From: Corynebacterium sp. HMSC29G08
GTDB taxonomy: Bacteria > Actinomycetota > Actinomycetes > Mycobacteriales > Mycobacteriaceae
Direction of reading: 5' to 3'
Length of the DNA: 64,000 nucleotides
Assembly (NCBI RefSeq): GCF_001806875.1
Contig: NZ_KV786209.1
Location: forward strand, 89,360-153,359
This document shows positions 61,998-64,000 of the stretch, piece after piece. A program made the translations under genes and the position numbers. Below the pieces are notes generated by a model that worked only from the letters and a program-made list of their open reading frames with translations, did no database searches and was not told the DNA's origin. Within the stretch, counting starts at the first letter, position 1. Each line of letters begins with the position of its first letter.

Positions 61998-62049
61998 TTC
62001 TGTGCACGCGCTGTCGCATTCATTCGTTGCTTGCTTTATGTCGTTCTTG

Positions 62050-62959
62050 TCATTCCATGGGGATACGAGGGGCAGGCACTACCGGATCGCTCTGGGTTGC
62101 AACTCGCCACAGATGGTTCCCAATTGTGACTGTGCGCCCAGAAAATCCTGGTTCGGCAGGATATACACGCACCGAGAGACTGTCGCCTTCGTGGCAGACG
62201 GGGAGTTCAAGTGCATGCGCGATCCGTTGGTGACGCTTGTAATCGCCAAGAATGAGAATTCCTTCAGGTTGGAGATTCGAGCGGGACCCGCCGTTATAGC
62301 GAATCCGCTTCATGGGGTCCTTCTGTTGTGCGACGGTGTACACCACACCTCGGGGAATGAGCTCCTGCTGTACGAGACGGAAGAGATTGTCCAAGCGAGC
62401 CTGCCCACTCGACTGTCCCATAATGAGTTCGAGAGACGAAGGTTCCAGCATGAGGAGAATGTTCTTGGGGTAATGATGCTCCATCCAAGCCCATGCAATC
62501 GAATCTCGACCAAGTTTGTTGAGGGTGCGCTTACGGTCCCGGTTAGCTCCAGCATTGAGCACTTCAGGCGTTATTCGGAGAAAGCCAACTCTAAAGAGGG
62601 CTGCCTCTTCACTAGCGTGGCAGAGCATGGCGACATGTCCCCATTGCTTCATCAGGGATCATCCAACCGTACGGTGCCTTGGAGTATTTACAGTCCACCT
62701 CGTGTCCGAGGATTTTGTAATCCATGTGATCGCCGTCGGATATAAAGCTGTCGAACGTACGTCGGATATTGATCTCCAACAAGGAACCAATGTGGGCGAG
62801 TTCGGTTTTGCTTAAATCTGATGGTCGAAACCGACCGGTGTGTTGGCCGTCGTAGGCCTGATCGAAAGTTTGTCGAAAGACACGCCCCATTTCTTCGCCA
62901 TCAGCAATTCTGGATCGAAAAAACTCAGCTAACTCTTGTGCGATTGGATCGTTGATCAT
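62050..62959 (-). pseudogene. NaeI-like type II restriction endonuclease, frameshifted
   Basis: Two overlapping frames make one protein of about 302 residues, close to the 317 of NaeI. Frame 1 (from ATG 62959) reaches MIPDEAMG and then leaves the family; frame 2 continues HVAMLCHASEEAALFRVGFLRI to the stop at 62050. One extra G in the G4 run at 62639-62642 explains the break. The catalytic residues sit in frame 1: Asp80, Asp89 and Lys91 in DYKILGHEVDCK, spaced as in NaeI. The gene follows the methyltransferase by 8 bp. It may be inactivated, or the shift may be a sequencing error. Confidence 0.8.
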
Positions 62960-62967
62960 CGCTCAAC

Positions 62968-63996
62968 CTACGAGACCCGAATCTGTGGTGCAGCTGTCAA
63001 CCCTTCGCTGAGCGCAGCACGTATTGATTGGCCGATTGCTTCTGCAACTGGGGGCGGGAAAGCGTTGCCAACTTGCCTCCATTGCGCCGTTTTCCCTCCT
63101 TGCCATTGCCAATCGTGTGGGAACCCCTGTAGCACTCCGCCCATTGGGACCGTCAGGCGTGGCATGTTGTCTGGGTCGCCGACAGGGAAATCTGGACCTG
63201 GCGCTTCGTCGGCGATAGAGGACCCTCGGACCCCCATCAGTTTCCAGGCTTCACGGGCGCGGGTGGGGCCGACATCTGGTCCGCCATGCTTCTTGGAGCC
63301 GCCTACGAGTGTTGGGGCGACAGAAGTGGCCTGCTTCGCCCAATCTTCAGCACCCGGCCAACCTGCTGCACCCATCATCTCGCCCAAAGCCTCACCAACG
63401 CTCACGCGGTGACCTAAAGGCTCTGGCCAATGGAAGTGGTGGGCGAGTTCATTACGCAAAGCAACAAGGATGAAACGGGGGCGTAGCTGGGGGACACCAA
63501 AATCTGCAGCCTGGAAAAGATCCCAAAATGTGGTGTACCCAAGGTCATTTAACTGGTCGATGATCTGTGTTCGATAGTTGTCAAAACGCTTTTGAGACAA
63601 GCCTTTAACATTTTCAAGCATTACGGCGTTCGGCTGGATCTCGTCAATCAAGCGCAATGCCTGAGGGAACAAGTCGCGTTCGTCATCCGATCCGAGTTGT
63701 TTGCCTGCGATAGAGAATGGTGGGCACGGGACTCCGCCGGCGAACAAGTCGATCTGACCGCGCCACTTTGTACCGTCCAAGTTGTGAACGTCCTCATGGA
63801 GAATCTCCACGTCCCTGCCGCCCAATTGTTCTCGATTGGCATGGAGCGTTTTCACCGCCCAGTCATCAATTTCGGCCATCGCTTGGTGGGTAAAGCCTGC
63901 GCGTTCCAAGCCAAGCGCTTGGCCTCCAGCGCCGGCGCAGATCTCTAGCGAGGTGAACCGCTGCTCCTGTTCAGACCACCGATTTAGTAACGCCAT
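62968..63996 (-). CDS. DNA cytosine-5 methyltransferase (NaeI-type partner)
   Basis: A complete 342-residue C5 methyltransferase. Motif I is ICAGAGGQALGLERAGF, motif IV GGVPCPPFS with catalytic Cys91, motif VI LENVKG, motif VIII QLRPRFILVAL, and motifs IX and X are PRLTVPMGGVLQGFPHDW and QVGNAFPPPVA. The spacing between VIII and IX is the target-recognition region. With the NaeI-like gene next to it, GCCGGC is the expected target, by inference. The ATG is 4 bp from the window end, so upstream control is out of view. Confidence 0.93.
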   Translation of the reverse strand: MALLNRWSEQEQRFTSLEICAGAGGQALGLERAGFTHQAMAEIDDWAVKTLHANREQLGGRDVEILHEDVHNLDGTKWRGQIDLFAGGVPCPPFSIAGKQLGSDDERDLFPQALRLIDEIQPNAVMLENVKGLSQKRFDNYRTQIIDQLNDLGYTTFWDLFQAADFGVPQLRPRFILVALRNELAHHFHWPEPLGHRVSVGEALGEMMGAAGWPGAEDWAKQATSVAPTLVGGSKKHGGPDVGPTRAREAWKLMGVRGSSIADEAPGPDFPVGDPDNMPRLTVPMGGVLQGFPHDWQWQGGKTAQWRQVGNAFPPPVAEAIGQSIRAALSEGLTAAPQIRVS

Positions 63997-64000
63997 GGTG

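Noticed and set aside
61777..62019. 80-codon open frame on the minus strand
   Set aside because: Its composition (Arg, Thr and Pro-rich) matches no family, and it runs antisense to the transposase remnant.
62050..62652. A separate 200-codon gene starting at ATG 62652
   Set aside because: It has no ribosome site, and its sequence is the continuation of the NaeI-like protein in another frame. It is treated as the downstream part of a frameshifted gene.
1..64000. CRISPR array, rRNA operon or prophage
   Set aside because: No regularly spaced repeats, rRNA sequence or phage structural genes were seen. The only mobile trace is the short transposase fragment at 61893-61997.

Overview
The window reads as a high-GC Gram-positive chromosome of the genus Corynebacterium (Actinomycetota). 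The gene order typA-mshB-fdxC-dapC ... dapD-dapE-LOG-folP2-gpgS-DUF3117-glgA/glgC-sigE-cseE-tatB-mrp-odhA is the order known from corynebacteria and mycobacteria. A mycothiol gene (mshB), a fused actinobacterial OdhA and many TAnnnT -10 boxes lying 7 nt before start codons agree with this.

Layout. 1-3599: a complete selenocysteine decoding locus, with selD (truncated by the window edge) divergent from tRNA-Sec, selA and selB. 3628-6120: a cupin protein, an unknown protein and a DUF808 membrane protein. 6329-17424: two convergent oligopeptide/dipeptide ABC transporter operons, each encoding a lipoprotein binding protein, two permeases and one fused double ATPase. Each operon has a hairpin between the binding-protein gene and the first permease gene. 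17555-25362: DUF402 and secreted proteins, then typA, mshB, a small membrane protein, fdxC, dapC, a GtrA protein and an HNH nuclease. 25374-31672: lysine/diaminopimelate genes (GNAT, dapD, two tandem amino-acid permeases, dapD2, divergent dapE). 31686-39413: LOG protein, folP2, gpgS, a DivIVA-domain protein, DUF3117, an RlmA-like methyltransferase, a GH32-like protein, glgA and glgC. 39410-43924: O-methyltransferase, sigE, its anti-sigma factor, tatB, mrp, a stress protein and a lipoprotein. 44014-55414: odhA, a 1202-residue fused ABC exporter, an esterase and unknown proteins. 55524-60505: an MFS transporter, a nucleoside hydrolase and an ECF transporter (S, T and fused A components), with a structured leader before the S gene. 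60516-63996: an accessory tail holding an AAA ATPase, AT-rich direct repeats, a transposase remnant and a NaeI-like restriction-modification pair whose nuclease gene is frameshifted.

How the genes work together. The sel genes supply Sec-tRNA; no selenoprotein client is visible here. The dap genes form the succinylase branch to diaminopimelate and lysine. GlgA and GlgC make glycogen or maltosyl phosphate from glucose-1-phosphate, with GpgS in the neighbouring glucosylglycerate route. SigE and CseE form an envelope-stress switch next to TatB. The nucleoside hydrolase and the ECF/MFS transporters look like a nucleoside or nucleobase salvage unit.

The least expected signals are a short dispersed motif (core TTTTGCTTATCGACGC) found both inside genes and between them; an ECF ATPase whose degenerate residues all fall into one composite site; a GH32-like protein without the usual nucleophile; a pair of inverted perfect DnaA boxes; and a possible unassigned structured leader. 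No CRISPR array, rRNA or prophage was seen.
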